Assembly: GCA_947172415.1 (NCBI GenBank)
Contig: OX359197.1
Location: 2,666,001-2,730,000, forward strand
Length of the DNA stretch: 64,000 bases
Reading direction: 5' to 3'
Source of the DNA: Chondrosia reniformis
Taxonomy: Eukaryota > Porifera > Demospongiae > Chondrillida > Chondrillidae
Under the pieces are notes generated by a model. That model did not search any database. It saw nothing but the letters and a program-made list of their open reading frames with translations, and was not told the origin of the DNA. The translations under genes were made by a program, and so were the position numbers. Below are positions 22,254-33,684 of the stretch, one piece after another (position 1 is the first letter of the stretch; every line of letters begins with the position of its first letter).

Positions 22254-24467
22254 TTGGTACGGAGTGTGGTGAACATCTGGGACCCCACATCCAGCCGGGC
22301 CCATCAGCAGCGGAGGCAGAAACGCTCAGTGAGAACTTCTTACTTACAGTTGGATGTGTCTGGGCTCAGGAACCCCCAGCTGGCGAGGACCCTGGCCACA
22401 CTGGACCTGTCCGGTATGATATGGTCGGATGCCACACAGAAGCTGTTCCACCAGTCAAAGAAAGCCTTGGGTCTCCAGAGGCATAAAGCTGCATACTGGG
22501 CATATGATTTTAAGGAGGAGGTGGAGGAGATTGTAGCTGAGAGGAAGGCAGCTGGGAACCCACTGGAGGCCCTATGGTGGCCAAGCGAAAGTTTGAAGCG
22601 GGCTGAACGTGTGGAGAGAGCAGCGGAGATGGGTGACTCAAGGCTACAATACCAGCTATTAAGAGAAATCTGTGGTTCAACTCGAAGACGACCAATTAGC
22701 CTCCTATACAGGGGACAAACAGGGTCACCAAGACAGCTAAAGAAACCGCACAAGCTTTCCACCAGCACTTTGAGAATGTGCTCAACCAGGACCGACAGGT
22801 TGATCGTGACTTTGTCAATGACAAACTGGAGGAGCAGCCAATGATTAAGGCACTGGATCAACCCTTCACCAGCGAGAGGAGGTAGAAGAGGCAATGAAGT
22901 CACTGCAGAATCTGAAAGCGCCAGGGGAGGATGGCCTTAAGTATGGAAGGTTGAGGGGCAGCCTATCGACTACCTGACGGAAAGTTGCAATGTGGGGCTA
23001 AATGGTGATGTGCCTAAAGAATGGGTCGACTGCAAGATCATCCCCGTCCATAAAAAGGGTGCCATTAACGACTCTGACAACTACCGGGGCACTGTTTTGC
23101 TCTCAACAGGAGGGAAGGTGTGTGGAAGAATGCTTGCAAGGCGACTGCTTCAACACATTGTCCTTCATGTGGTACCCGAGACACAGTGCAGCTTTTGACC
23201 AGGTTGCAACACTGAGGACCTGATCTTTGTCTTTTACTAACTCTTTGAGAAGGCAAAGGAGAAGGACACTACCCTCTATGCCACCTTCGTCAACTTCACC
23301 AAAGCCTTCGACTCAGTAGATCGGGGCCTTCCATGGCTCATTCTTTCAAAGCAAAGAGTCCCTCCCTGCGCAACCTCCATCAAATCATGGAAGGCTATGT
23401 CCAGTATATGAATGAGTCATCTGGAAGGTACCTCATCCGTACTGGTGTCCAACTGGGTTCTGTTGAAGGACCTGTGCTCTTCTTCCTATATCTAGCAGCT
23501 CTCACAGATGTTGCCTTTCTCCACAACTCAGCTTACCGGAGGGAGTTAGGGGTGGAACTGCTGACTAAGGATGGTGGCATAGCAGACACCAAGAGGTTCA
23601 GAACCCTCAAGTCGCACCGGGTGCTGGACTGCACCTATGCGTATGACACTGCCTTACTCACCAACTCGCACAGGTCCAAGAACACAGCCATTGAGAGGTT
23701 TGTCTTTGTCTCGCAGAAGTTTGGAATGGTGATCAATGACAGGAAGACAGTAGTGATGCGGCACGACCCTACTAGCACGGAGCAAACACCAATCACCATT
23801 GGCAACACGCAGCTTCAGTGTGTCATATAGCATTCAACTATCTAGGAAGTACAATCTCCCCTGGGAATGACATCACTGCTGAGTTCCACAGGAGGATTGG
23901 CCTGGCACGGAGCACATTTTTCCAACTGAAGTGGCGACTGTGGAACCAACGTGCAGTGAGGAGATGTACTAAGATTAGGCTCTTCAGCGCCTTTGTCACC
24001 TCTACCTTCCTATATGGATCGGGATCCTGGACGAATCGGGAGGTGGACAGTACTCAGTTAGAGACCACCCAGTACGGTCTTGCCAGGTTAATGCTGGGGT
24101 CTATTATAGACCAACTGACCACATCCGTATGACCTCTGCTTATGAGGAGCTGCACATGCTTCCCCTTGGGGTACGTCTTGCAGAGTGCACACTGACCTGG
24201 GCTACTAGAATGATCAGCTTGCCCGAAGACCGCTTACCCAGACTGGTGATGCACTCGCAGCTAGCACAGGGAAAGCAAAATCGTGGACGTCCCACTGCCA
24301 CATGGAGCGACACAGTGAAATCTGTGCTGAAGTGGGCCCGCTTGCCACCTTATCATGAGTGGGCTGTGGATGTGCACACTGAGGGGTGGAAGTACATGAT
24401 CAGTACCTATCGAGTCAGCCTCATCGCTATATTTAAGGAAAGACGGGACGGTGTCCCACAAGAGTAA
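22254..24467 (+). pseudogene. LINE reverse transcriptase and C-terminal region, frameshifted
   Basis: Pieces in three frames, in order: a basic linker (KKALGLQRHKAAYWAYDF), EEVEEAMKSLQNLKAPGEDG (finger motif) near 22880, WVDCKIIPVHKKG and DNYRGTVLLSTGGKV (23000-23120), TLYATFVNFTKAFDSV near 23270 (motif A), GVQLGSVEGPVLFFLYLAAL near 23450 (motif B), then CTYAYDTALL where YADD has become YAYD. The tail has FNYLGSTISPGNDITAEFHR and LLRSCT-like residues up to 24467. Loss of the second catalytic Asp alone would inactivate it. Confidence 0.85.
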
Positions 24468-24653
24468 CAATGTAACATGCAACGAACTGCCATTGAACTC
24501 TGACTGTTTACATATAATTTAGCAATTAACCTAACATGCTTCTGTGGTGGAGTACTTTGTAGCGTGTTTAACATGCTGATTGATTGATTTTTTGATTGAC
24601 ATCAAAAACACAAGCATGTATATTTATGTATACTGTAAACCGCCCAAAGCGGT

Positions 24654-24841
24654 ACTTGCTATCGAAAGGTGCAAACCAAGGAGGATACTGAAGATAAATC
24701 TGAAAAACTGAAGCCCACAACAGTCCTTGCTATCGCCAAATGCAAACCAAGGAGAATACAGAAGACAGATCTGAAAAACTGAAGCCCACAACGGTCCTTG
24801 CTATCGATAAATGCAAACCAAGGAGAATACAGAAGACAAAT
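24654..24841. repeat. 71-bp tandem repeat, about 2.6 copies
   Basis: The unit begins CTTGCTATCG and contains GCAAACCAAGGAG, ATACTGAAGA/ATACAGAAGA and CTGAAAAACTGAAGCCCACA. Repeat starts at 24655, 24726 and 24797 are exactly 71 bases apart. It lies between the end of a LINE and the start of the Penelope-like element. A minus-strand open frame across it is just the repeat. Confidence 0.85.
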
Positions 24842-25102
24842 CAAACAGAGTAACATGCATGCAACATAATATTTATATATGTAAGTCCTACTATAGACAA
24901 AACATTAATGAAGAACTAGGCAGTATCTCTACTTATGCTAAATGAACAGTAGAACCCCAACAGTTAATTAGGAAACACACAGATTTCTTAAAACTAGAGA
25001 ACCTTGAACCTAAACCAAACTGGTGTAACCTTCCCCCTTTTACTGGATGCCTAAGCTACATAAGAATCCTTACAGCTACAGACTCATAGCTGCCTCTCAC
25101 AA

Positions 25103-25786
25103 ATGTACTACCAAGCCTTTTCTAGATTTCTAAATTTGGCACTCAGACTAATTCTCAAACATTTTAGGGAATACTGCCTAGGTATATATCGGAATACTGG
25201 TGTTAATGCCTTTTGGATAGTAGAAAACTCACTAGAAGTCTTAGATAGTCTTAGGTCTATACCCACTAGAAAAGCCCAGCTATCTAGTTTTGTTTTTTCT
25301 ACTTTATATACAGCAATTCCCCATAACCTACTTAAAGACAAGATTACTAACCTTATTCATAGTGCCTATACCTGTAGGAAGTTCCAATATATAAAAGTCT
25401 GTCAGGATAAATCCTTTTGGTCTAACAATGTCTCCAATAAAGCAGTCAGAGCTGTTCATTTAGTAGAGCTCTTTAATAACCTTATTGACAATATTTATGT
25501 TTGTGTAGATAGTTCTGTATTTAAGCAATGTGTAGGTATCCCTATGGGTACTGACTGTGCACCTGTAGTTGCTAATCTTTTTCTGTTTGCCTATGAGTAT
25601 GAGTTTATGAAAGGACTACTTAAGGATAACATCACCCTAGCTATTATATTTTCCAATACTTATAGGTATATTGATGACCTTTTGTGTATTAATAACAAGG
25701 ATTTCGAACTGTCAATTAGTGACATTTACCCCAAAGAACTTATTCTTAAAAAGACAAATACCAGCCCTAGGAAATCCCATTTTTAG
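25103..25786 (+). pseudogene. Penelope-like reverse transcriptase
   Basis: The frame shows FSTLYTAIPHNLLKDKI (motif A, with the usual Asp after F lost: family FDFSTLYT), GIPMGTDCAPVVANLFL (motif B) and TYRYIDDLLCINN (YIDD catalytic box), then IYPKELILKKTN. This combination is typical of Penelope-like elements and distinct from LINE and LTR enzymes. The frame breaks at 25786 and continues as LDITIT-type residues. Damage by stops further on shows it is inactive. Confidence 0.8.
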
Positions 25787-26030
25787 ACTTAGATATAACC
25801 ATTACTAGTAATCAATTCATCACTAAACTTCATGATAAGTGAGAGGACTTTAACTTTTGATATAGTAAATTTCCCCCATTTAGATGGTAATATTCCTAAG
25901 ACCCCAGCTTATGGTGTCTTTATTTCACAACTAATTAGGTATTCCAGAATATGTAGTGACTTCTCCAGTTTTTAGGCAAAAGGTTGCAGTTATGCAGTAG
26001 GCTTATTTAGCAGGGTTACAAATACTTTAA

Positions 26031-26986
26031 GGTAGCAGGGGGGGCTATCGTGTTTAATCAAAACGACACGAATTTTGGTACAGAGGTTAGGTTAGTGGTC
26101 TATTTTTCATATCTAGATTTTTAAACCCGTATGTAATTCTAAACTTGAATTATTAAAGGAATAAGAAAGCGTTATCTTGTGTTAAATTTTAAGCGTTAAT
26201 TGCCTACTTGATATTGAGTGACTCTCTTCCTTACTTTAGACATGACAGATTCATTCAGAAACACTTACGGAGGTGATGATAAATTAGGTGTGAAATCAAC
26301 AATTAATGGGGCCCAAATTCGACCGAGTTAACTTTCTCCTCTGGTGAATAAACGTTATAGTCGCTGGCCTTTAACTAACTGATTATTGTATACAGTATGG
26401 ATAATTCTACGATTTGATGTTTGTTTAAGACGAAAATATGGGAAGACCGTTTTTTCCGTAGTTAATTTGTATAGAATCAGTGTTAACGAAGGTGTTACAA
26501 ATCTAACTAGTCTGTTGCGTTGCAACCGATTTGAACGCGATCAATTTGCCTGTGAAGGCACCCAAAGCGTGCACAAACTGACGGGAGCGAATTGGAATAC
26601 TCGAAGTTTTGACGAAGATATCGCAATTTTTTGGAAAACAGGAATTATTTTATAATACAAGCGAGAATAGCAATTCGCTCCCATACTCCTGTGAACCCAT
26701 GCTTGTAGATTATATATACCAAATTTGGTGCTTCTCAGCTTATTTATGCAGAAGTAGATAGCTTTTTTGTGGAGCTATTTGACACTTTTTGAGGTGACAT
26801 TTTTCGACTTTAAATTAAAATATCTCGGTAACAGAATAGCCAATCAAATTATGGTTGACACCAAATAATGCACAATTCACCTAGTTATTTTGCTTGTAAA
26901 ATTCAAGTTAGTTGGAATTATGGTCAGAGAGATATATCACAAAGACCAATGTCCCTCAAAGAAAGCTTTTAGCCCCCCCTACTACC
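26031..26986. mobile_element. 956-bp non-autonomous DNA element with TTAA duplication
   Basis: Ends are GGTAGCAGGGGGGGCTA and, in reverse complement, GGTAGTAGGGGGGGCTA, a 17-bp inverted repeat with one mismatch, flanked by TTAA at 26027-26030 and 26987-26990. It lies inside the 3' part of the Penelope-like element: removing it rejoins GGTTACAAATACTTTAA to GCTATAATCAACC. TTAA specificity suggests a piggyBac- or Kolobok-like mobiliser. No transposase frame is visible inside. Confidence 0.8.
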
Positions 26987-27397
26987 TTAAGCTATAATCA
27001 ACCTTTAAAACCTTCCTATCCAGGCAGCCTCTAGTTAGAATCAAGTATAAGCAAAAAGTAGCTAGTGTGCTTAAGGATTGTCTTGTGTTACCCCACATTT
27101 TGTTACCCCTCCTCCTAAGAAATGTTACTACTATAAGACCTAAGGGTAGACTTATCTAATATGTCCTACTTGTGTCTATAGTTATGCTGAGTCTGTTTTA
27201 CCTATACAAGCAAGAATACTAATAGAAAAGTTATAATTGGACCTAAATTCCTTTCATAAAATTAAATTCATTATGTGTCTTAGTTAACACCTTATTTAAC
27301 TTTTGGCGCCAAAATAATGTATATAAGGCCCCTAGATTTAGCATAGAGAGCCAAGAATTCACAGAAGATCAAAATAAAGAAAAGACAAAGACTCCTT

Positions 27398-27443
27398 GGA
27401 TCACTGATGAAGGGTGGAATTCCCAGAAACGGCTGTCTGACCC
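27398..27443 (+). ncRNA. Type I hammerhead-ribozyme-like motif of the Penelope-like element
   Basis: In order: GGATCA (stem I, 5'), CTGATGA (core, 27404-27410), AGGGTGGAATTCCCA (stem II, GGG pairing with CCC), GAAAC (27426-27430), a GGCT loop, GTC (27435-27437), then TGACCC (stem I, 3', pairs with GGATCA with one mismatch). A two-base-pair stem III closed by a four-base loop fits minimal hammerheads reported from Penelope-like elements. One unpaired A on each side of stem II makes the match imperfect. Predicted cleavage is after the GTC. Confidence 0.55.
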
Positions 27444-27794
27444 GGTGCAGAAGCTGATGAAAGAAGGGAAAAGGACTCCTGTATCCTCATCCAAAGCTCT
27501 CTTCAGGTTTAGTTCCCCTATAGGCTCTTTTACAGAATAGGCATATAGCATGTAGGAAAATGGTATCTTAGATTTTTCATGCTATCTATAGCTTCATCGC
27601 AAAAACGTTAAAAGCATTAAAATGATCAATATTATCTACACTAACAAGGGCAATCATAGCTGCAAACCAAGGGAGAATTGATAAGGCCATAGCTAACTAC
27701 CATATAGCTAGGAAAGTCTATTAATTCTGACCTTAAAAAAGGCTCACTAATTGTTTGGCCAGGGAGAGGTTAAAAAGGGTAGTTCCTACCAACA

Positions 27795-28760
27795 CTATAC
27801 CCAATTCTTTATTACTAAAGGAGGATTACCACCACTAAAATCTACCAATCTCCTTAGGGAAGCTAGAATTGCCTTCCTCTTATTATCTAGTGCAGGGCAT
27901 TCCACCAAGAATTGAAATTGGTCCCCTATTTGATTCATGTCACATAATCTGCATATTCTATTCTCCCTTAGCTCATTGCAATATCTACCACTTTCAATCC
28001 TAAGTGAGAGCGTGCCACCAACCAATTCACACAAAAAGCTCCTTATGTATCTAAAATCACTGTAGTTTGCAATTGAAACAGATCTAAATCCTAAAATCAA
28101 ACGATAGAATTCCAATTTAGCTTTCCTGCCACTCTCCTCATCCCATCAAGTTTTCTCCAATAAATAAAGCTTAAACTTTAACATACTTCTAGCTTCCCTC
28201 TCATCACAATCCATAAGTGTTCCTCCAGATCCAATCTATTCATTAATGATTTCATCATTCCTACCTAATTTTGCTGGTTATAATCACTCTTCATTCACCT
28301 AAAAACCTTGTTACATGTTTTATCTTCCTAATTAGTAATTCTTGTAATACAAAAGTGATTGTAAATAGTGCCTTTCTGTTGTCATTTCCCACCCCATGTC
28401 ATTTTCCACTACATTAATGGCATGCAAGGGGCTGAAAAAAACTAGCTATGTTCAGATTCATCACCTCTCTCTTAGGGCGTCCTATAAAAGATCAAGCTCC
28501 CATAATCAAAAATTGGGAAAACTAATGCTCCAACAATACTTTAAAAGACATATGGTCTAATTTCTTCTCTCTTGCACCAATCATGTTTGATATATACTAA
28601 AAAAGGCTCTCTCTGTTTTAGTCAGGCTATCATTATAAATGCCTTGAAATTAAGATAATCATTGAGAAGAATCCCCAAATATTTGTACTCTCTGACCTGT
28701 GATATAATAGCTAAATCAGTGTAATACTATATAGTTATACTTTATGCTAAAATCATAAAG
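27795..28760 (-). pseudogene. LINE C-terminal fragment (minus strand)
   Basis: The clean frame 27795-28115 contains RYCNELRENRICRLCDMN followed by a FLVECPAL motif, the Cys/His-rich tail that follows RT in many non-LTR elements. Further along the minus strand, near 28650-28690, EYKYLGILLNDYLNF matches the conserved RT thumb region. The intervening part is broken. It represents a 5'-truncated LINE copy lying opposite to the neighbouring Penelope-like element. Confidence 0.65.
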
Positions 28761-29493
28761 ATAGTAGTAGAAAAAACTTCATGCAAGACAGAGAAAGCTG
28801 AAGAAATCAGTTTACCTTTTGTTTATCATTGGTCATCTACTTTAACCGAAGGGGTGAATTTCCCAAAGGAATGGTGTAGAAAGATTAAACATCGCTCTGA
28901 AGTATTTGGTGTTATATAATATAATTCTCATTCTCTATCTATCTGTCAATGTATTGCCATCAGATGGCCAGCCTTAGAGCTGCCCCATAACATTTGTAAT
29001 ACCACCTTGTATACTGTGGTCAACAGTTGAGCAGATTCCACTTGTCCTAAATGCACCAGCACAACAATTTATTTGTAGAGGACATTAACACCAACTAGAT
29101 GACAAGATAGCACAATCAATCTGCACCAAGGAAAATACATGACGTAGTTGGCCCCATTATTGTAATATCTAAAGTTTACAGGCGTCCAAAAGGACATGAA
29201 GTTCTTGGCTATCATCCAAACAATTTGAGTCAAATTCCTCTACAGAAGGTAATACCTTTAAATTTGCTCTGAACATAACTGGCTTTACGTACAACTTCCT
29301 TGAACTAGTAAAGTCCCTGTTTCTTGCTGGTATTAGCATAATTGTAATTGCCAAAACATGGGAGAATAGTAGATACACTGTGTACCTTTGATTTAAGATA
29401 TATCTCAAATGTAAGTCCAGATCTCTGATGCAAGTCAGTCTCCGACAGAAGCCCACCTTTATGAGACATCGAAAAAATAGGAGCCCAGTCATC
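28761..29493. other. Gene-free stretch
   Basis: AT-rich, without recognisable coding or structured repeat content. Open frames on the minus strand near 29169-29513 show no known motif. Confidence 0.4.
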
Positions 29494-30769
29494 AATATAA
29501 GCCCACTGCACACTGCGCTAGAAATGTCGGACTTGATATTCTATACCACCTTCCGAACAGCTGGCACTTTTCGTGAGTTTGTTGTGGTCGAACAAGTGAG
29601 TCAGTCCTTTACTGAAGCTGTGTCCACAGCAAAAAAGAGGACAGAGTACTCTATAAAGCTGAAGTTGGAAGTCGTTCATTTTTCTTAGGGAGCATCAGTC
29701 ACTGCTGCAGTGAAGAAATTTGAACGGTCTTAATTCAGGTGGAGGTAGGAAGCTTCGGTATATTATACATAGTGAGCGAGCATGTGCGTGATTGGGTGCT
29801 ACAGAAAAGAGGATCATGAATGTGTTTCTCGGAGACTAATACATTTTGGAAGCACAGAAAATAGCAAAAGAGTGTGCAGGATATGATGGCTTTTCTGCTA
29901 GTTTGGGATGGCTTGAGAAATTACTCAATTTCTTCTGCCAAGTAACCCTAGTGGATTCTATTGAGAAGTTAGTTAACATCATATTATTCATCCATTGTGA
30001 GTGTCTTGAGATTGGGTACCACAATAGTAATATCTTTGCCTTTACTGAGACAGCAGTTTGGCTGGTTCCCGTAGGAAAGCACTGTGTCAATGTGCGTGGT
30101 TCTAAAGATGTGAAAGTGCTAAACTTTGTATACAAGAAAGTCCATATTACTGTGATGTTGTGTGCATGTACCAATGGTAGTTAGTGAAACCATTTGTATT
30201 ACTTCTGAAAACATGACCTTTCCAGGTCATAATGCAGACATTTTCTGGTAAGCTGGTGCTGTCCTGGTATGGTAAAGCTAGATTATGACGAGATGGTCCA
30301 CTACTTCATGCAAGCCTCAAGGAGCTATCTCAGAAGGACTTAAGTTTCTGCAGGAGAAGTCCATGGCTGATGCTTTGGTGCCTGTAGTTATCCCTGAGGA
30401 TGAACATGATCAACAAGACGAAAGCATGATGAAGGTGGAGGTGCAACAAGCAGTTGATAGCAAAAAGTAGACCAACGATAACAGTGATGCATTAGTTGAC
30501 GACGATGACGTGTGAAATGCTCATCTTCCAGTGGTGGGTTGCTCTTGCTTGTGTTGTAGTTACCAGTATACCGGGTATTGTTACTAAAGTACTTATTCAT
30601 ACTTATCAAATATGCTGCTCTTACATAGTTGACATGGAAATTACAAAGTTGATTTACCAATATGGATTAAAGGGTTGACAAATAAAAGTCAAGTCTCTTA
30701 TGCAAACCTTGTCTCCAAGATAAGCCCGGGTTCAGGGGGGTTGAAAAATACAGGCCCCGGGCTTATATT
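29494..30769 (+). mobile_element. Second pogo-type element, internally deleted
   Basis: A candidate TIR AATATAAGCCC at 29494-29504 matches GGGCTTATATT at 30759-30769. The transposase remnant lies between. Just inside the right end ATAAGCCCGGG (30720-30730) and CCCGGGCTTAT (30756-30766) form a second inverted pair. The TSD is not clear, so the outer borders are provisional. Confidence 0.5.
29528..30470 (+). pseudogene. Pogo/Tigger-like transposase fragment
   Basis: The start carries KKRTEYSIKLKLEVVHFS, the first helix-turn-helix of this family. The frame 29846-30184 reads FSASLGWLEKLLNF (family KASNGWLEKF), then NSNIFAFTETAVWLVPVG, where the family has MDETAVW, so the first catalytic Asp is replaced by Thr, then VHITVML. 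The region with the second and third catalytic Asp is absent; a short acidic tail (30285-30470) follows. It is a non-functional, deleted copy. Confidence 0.7.
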
Positions 30770-30803
30770 ACAGATAATTTGATATGTATCATATATAAGA
30801 TAC

Positions 30804-30991
30804 TGTTAGTAATAGCGTTTTGAAAGCAATTCACTCAGGGAAAACAACAACTTTAACAACTGAAGCACTTCAATAATTTCATAAGGTGCAATCACATGAC
30901 TAATGAATATAATTGCTATATACTACACATGGTGGTTAGCACAAATATGTCTGTCCCATATATAGTTCTGCTAAGAGTGCTCTCTTCAACA
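30804..30991 (-). repeat. 3' LTR of copia element (element orientation)
   Basis: Ends TGTT and AACA in plus orientation. Shared with the other LTR: GAAAGCAATTCACTCAG, ACTTTAACAACTGAAGCACT, TCAATAATTTCATAAGG and AAGAGTGCTCTCTTCAACA. Confidence 0.85.
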
Positions 30992-31029
30992 CTCCTCCTC
31001 ACTCGCTGGCAGAACGCTTGCTAAGTCCA

Positions 31030-32560
31030 ATCATGGTATGCAGCTTGACGAATACATTTTAGGTCAGTTCTTTTGTCAGCATATCAGCGATCATCTCTTG
31101 TGTTGGACAGTACCTCACTTCAACTGTTCCAGCTGTCACTAAGTCTCAGATAATATGGTACTTAATTGAGATGTGCCTTGAGCATCCATGAAACTGTGGG
31201 CTCTCTGTCATTGCATTGGCAAATTGGTTGTCCTCATAAATCACCATTTGTCCCGGTAGCTCAGTGATCAAATCTGTGAAAACATGCCTTAGCCACAATA
31301 CCTAGTGGGCTGTAGAGACCAAGGCAAGATATTCGGCTTCGGTTGTTGATAGAGCAACACGTGTTTGCTTCTTGCTCCTCCAGCTTATGGCTCCACCACC
31401 GATTTGGAACACATATCCAGATGTGGACTTTCTGTCATCAAGATAACCTCCCCAATCTGCATCAGAAAATCCTACACAGTTGCAATCTCCTGGGGCTTAA
31501 AGATGAATCCAAAGTCACTCATGCCTTTCAGATACCTAATGACCCTCTTCACTGTGATCCAGTGATGAGTAGTGGGATTTGCAAAGAACTTGTCAACATA
31601 GCTGAACGCATACGAAATGTCGAGTCTAGTAGCCACAGACAAATACAGCAAACTTCCAATTGCAGATTGATAGATATGCTGATCAAACTGCTCATCCACT
31701 TCATTTATTTTCACAAGCATGTTGCTTGAATCAACTGGAGTAGGGCTGATTTTGGCATTCTCCATTCCAAATTTCTTCAGAATAGACTCGGCATATGCAG
31801 ATTGTCCGATCCAAACACTGCCAGTTGCTTCATCCTGTACAATCTTCATGCCAAGAAAGTGATGAAGTTTTCGAAGGTCCTTAATGTCAAATCGAGAAGC
31901 AAGCCTTTTTTCACTTCAGTTAGCCTCTTGTCACTTTGAGCAGCGATAATGATGTCATCAATGTAGACACCTAGATAGACTGCCTCTCCTCCTGAAGGTC
32001 TGTGCATGCATGTATCAGTGGCTGATTGAACGAAACTCATCTTCTTGAGATGATTGTGAAGAGCAGTATTCCAGCAACATGGAGGCTACTTTAGACCATA
32101 GATACTTCAACAAGGAAATTATTAACCGTTTTAGGGTTAGGGTTTTCTGAGTTATAGGTTTGACGTTTTTAAAATGTGTTTCAGCCAATCCTTTGTTGAG
32201 AGATAAAGAATTGGTAGATTGGTTACTCTAAAGAATTGCTACCCAGTGCTACTAATGATTTGAGGCATTCTCCGAAAAGGCTTTATATAAAGCACAGTGG
32301 TAAACTTGAGTTTTCTGATGATTTTTTACTACGAATAATAGATACTTTTCTTCAATTTGTAAACGAGATGCTCTTTGCCAGGAATGACAAATCCTTCAGG
32401 CTGTTTCATGTACACTACCTCCTCGAGCTCTCCATTGAGAAAAGCTGTAGTGAGGTCTACCTGATGCAGCTTTAGGCCCTGTTGAACTGACAGTGAAATG
32501 AGTGCACGGACAGATTCTAACCTCGCCACAGGGGAGGTCTTGTCATAGTCTGTCCCAAAT
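31030..32560 (-). pseudogene. Copia reverse transcriptase and RNase H
   Basis: On the minus strand: LDVKTAFLNG-type motif as LHQVDLTTAFLNGELEE (32329-32529), MKQPEGF, YKLKKSIY (interrupted here by an insertion), then GVYIDDIIIAA (YIDD box, near 31960), LLYLSVATRLDISYA and KRVIRYLKG (31472-31849), and RNase H residues [18 protein letters not shown] near 31440, [15 protein letters not shown], and EMIADMLTKEL near 31085. All copia domains are present but several frameshifts separate them. Confidence 0.9.
32107..32337. mobile_element. 231-bp insertion with 9-bp duplication in copia RT
   Basis: ATAGATACT occurs at 32098-32106 and again at 32338-32346. In the copia frame the upstream part stops at KLKKSIY and resumes exactly there as SIYGLK after the insert, so the insert is precise. 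It contains TTTTAGGGTTAGGGTTTT, a telomere-like run, and no clear TIR. A 9-bp duplication is typical of Mutator-like transposons but other mechanisms are possible. Confidence 0.65.
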
Positions 32561-32978
32561 TTCTGTGAAAATCCTTAAGTTACTAGTCTTGCTTTGTATT
32601 GTTCAACATGACCATCAGTATCGGTTTTGGCCTTGAAGACCCACTTGATGCCCACTGGCTTCCGGTTATGAGGAGGTTCGACAAGCTCCCGGACATCGTT
32701 GTCTTGCAGAGGTGTCATCTCCTTCTCCATTGCTTCAAGCCAACAATCTTACTCTGTAGTACTCAGGATCTCATCAACTGTAGTGGGCTCACTTTGGCTC
32801 AGATAGTCTCTGACTCCATAATAAGTCAGGAGAACACCACCCTCTTCCTGACCGTCGAGCACTTGGCTGTGCGGGAGGTTGGCGAACAGGTTTTGCTCAG
32901 CGACCACTGGCTCAGAAGATACACTGCTGTCATCCTGGAGTTTCGACTCCATGTAGACGTCTCCTCCTGATGGCGTGA

Positions 32979-33400
32979 CTACCAGCTCAATGCCACGCTC
33001 TCATTTACGGACACATCTTGTCTGAAACAGATCCTTTCCTTGTGAGTGTCATAGAGTCTGTATCCCTTTGCCTCCTCTCCATAACCCACAAGGATGCATT
33101 TCTTTTGGTCAGCTCGCAGAACCTTCAACTTGTGCCCGCCTTTGTCTCTATGAGAGCTTTCCAATTCTGGAACTTGTCAAAGGTCTCGCTCTTCTTTTTT
33201 AGGACATACACCCACGTGTAGTGTGTAGTCATCAATGAAAGTGAGGAAGTCCTCACCTCTGCCAAGTGAAGGTGTATTCATCTTCCCGCACACATCACTG
33301 TGGACAAGCTCCAATGGTTTGGTTGACTTCCTACCCCTCCAGTTAAATGGAGCTCTTTTGCTTACCATTCACACAAGCCTCTCAGAAATCGATCTCGTCA
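32979..33400 (-). pseudogene. Copia integrase
   Basis: EACVNGKQK near 33385 is followed by KSTKPLELVHSDVCGKMN and GGEDFLTFIDDYT-like residues (seen as GRGEDFLTFIDDYT), the catalytic Asp region of copia integrase. The frame 32979-33164 carries the C-terminal CILVGYGEEAKGYRLYD motif. The central integrase with the second Asp and the Glu is deleted or unrecognisable. Confidence 0.8.
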
Positions 33401-33684
33401 GACAAGGTGCAGTCGAGACCATGAACAATCTTGTCCTGAGATATATAGCTGGTGCAATCCCTGCCTCGAGAGATGGCCAAAACGACGATGCCACAGAGTG
33501 GTCTGGTCAGATGACTGCTGTGTGATGGTGACATGTTCAGTAGCTCTGCATTCCAAGTAGTACAGTCTTCCCCGTCATTGAGCTCTAGCAATGATGCATC
33601 CACTGTTGTCGACCATTTTGCCACCATCTTGGTCAAGCTTGGCTTCTTTCCCTCTTTCGACCGCCTTCGACACACTCACAAGGT

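Larger units (their letters stand above)
21421..24600 (+). mobile_element. Near full-length LINE with EN and RT
   Basis: The element holds an APE-type endonuclease (21421-22116), a linker and reverse transcriptase (22254-24467) and ends in a short simple repeat of TGATT units (about 24575-24600), a typical 3' tail for several non-LTR clades. Its 5' boundary is close to the hairpin at 21407. Frameshifts and stops are spread along the body. It is the least truncated plus-strand LINE in the window. Confidence 0.85.
24990..27585 (+). mobile_element. Penelope-like retroelement, split by a TTAA element
   Basis: It contains a Penelope-type RT (25103-25786), a downstream region with remnants such as NFPHLDGN-like and AYGVFISQLIRYSRI-like residues near 25870-25960, and a 3' region with a hammerhead-like motif (27398-27443). 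Its 3' end TTAGATTTTTCATG recurs at 15057 and 44205. A 956-bp TTAA-flanked element interrupts it at 26031-26986. The 5' end is not defined. No GIY-YIG endonuclease was recognised in the 3' part. Confidence 0.7.

Noticed and set aside
24654..24841. CRISPR-like array
   Set aside because: Repeats are contiguous 71-bp units without spacers, and the DNA is eukaryotic.
24659..24856. Minus-strand 65-codon frame
   Set aside because: It is produced by the 71-bp tandem repeat and has repeat-derived residues only.
32236..32475. Plus-strand frame across the copia RT insert
   Set aside because: It spans the insertion border and the antisense of copia RT, so it cannot be a native gene.
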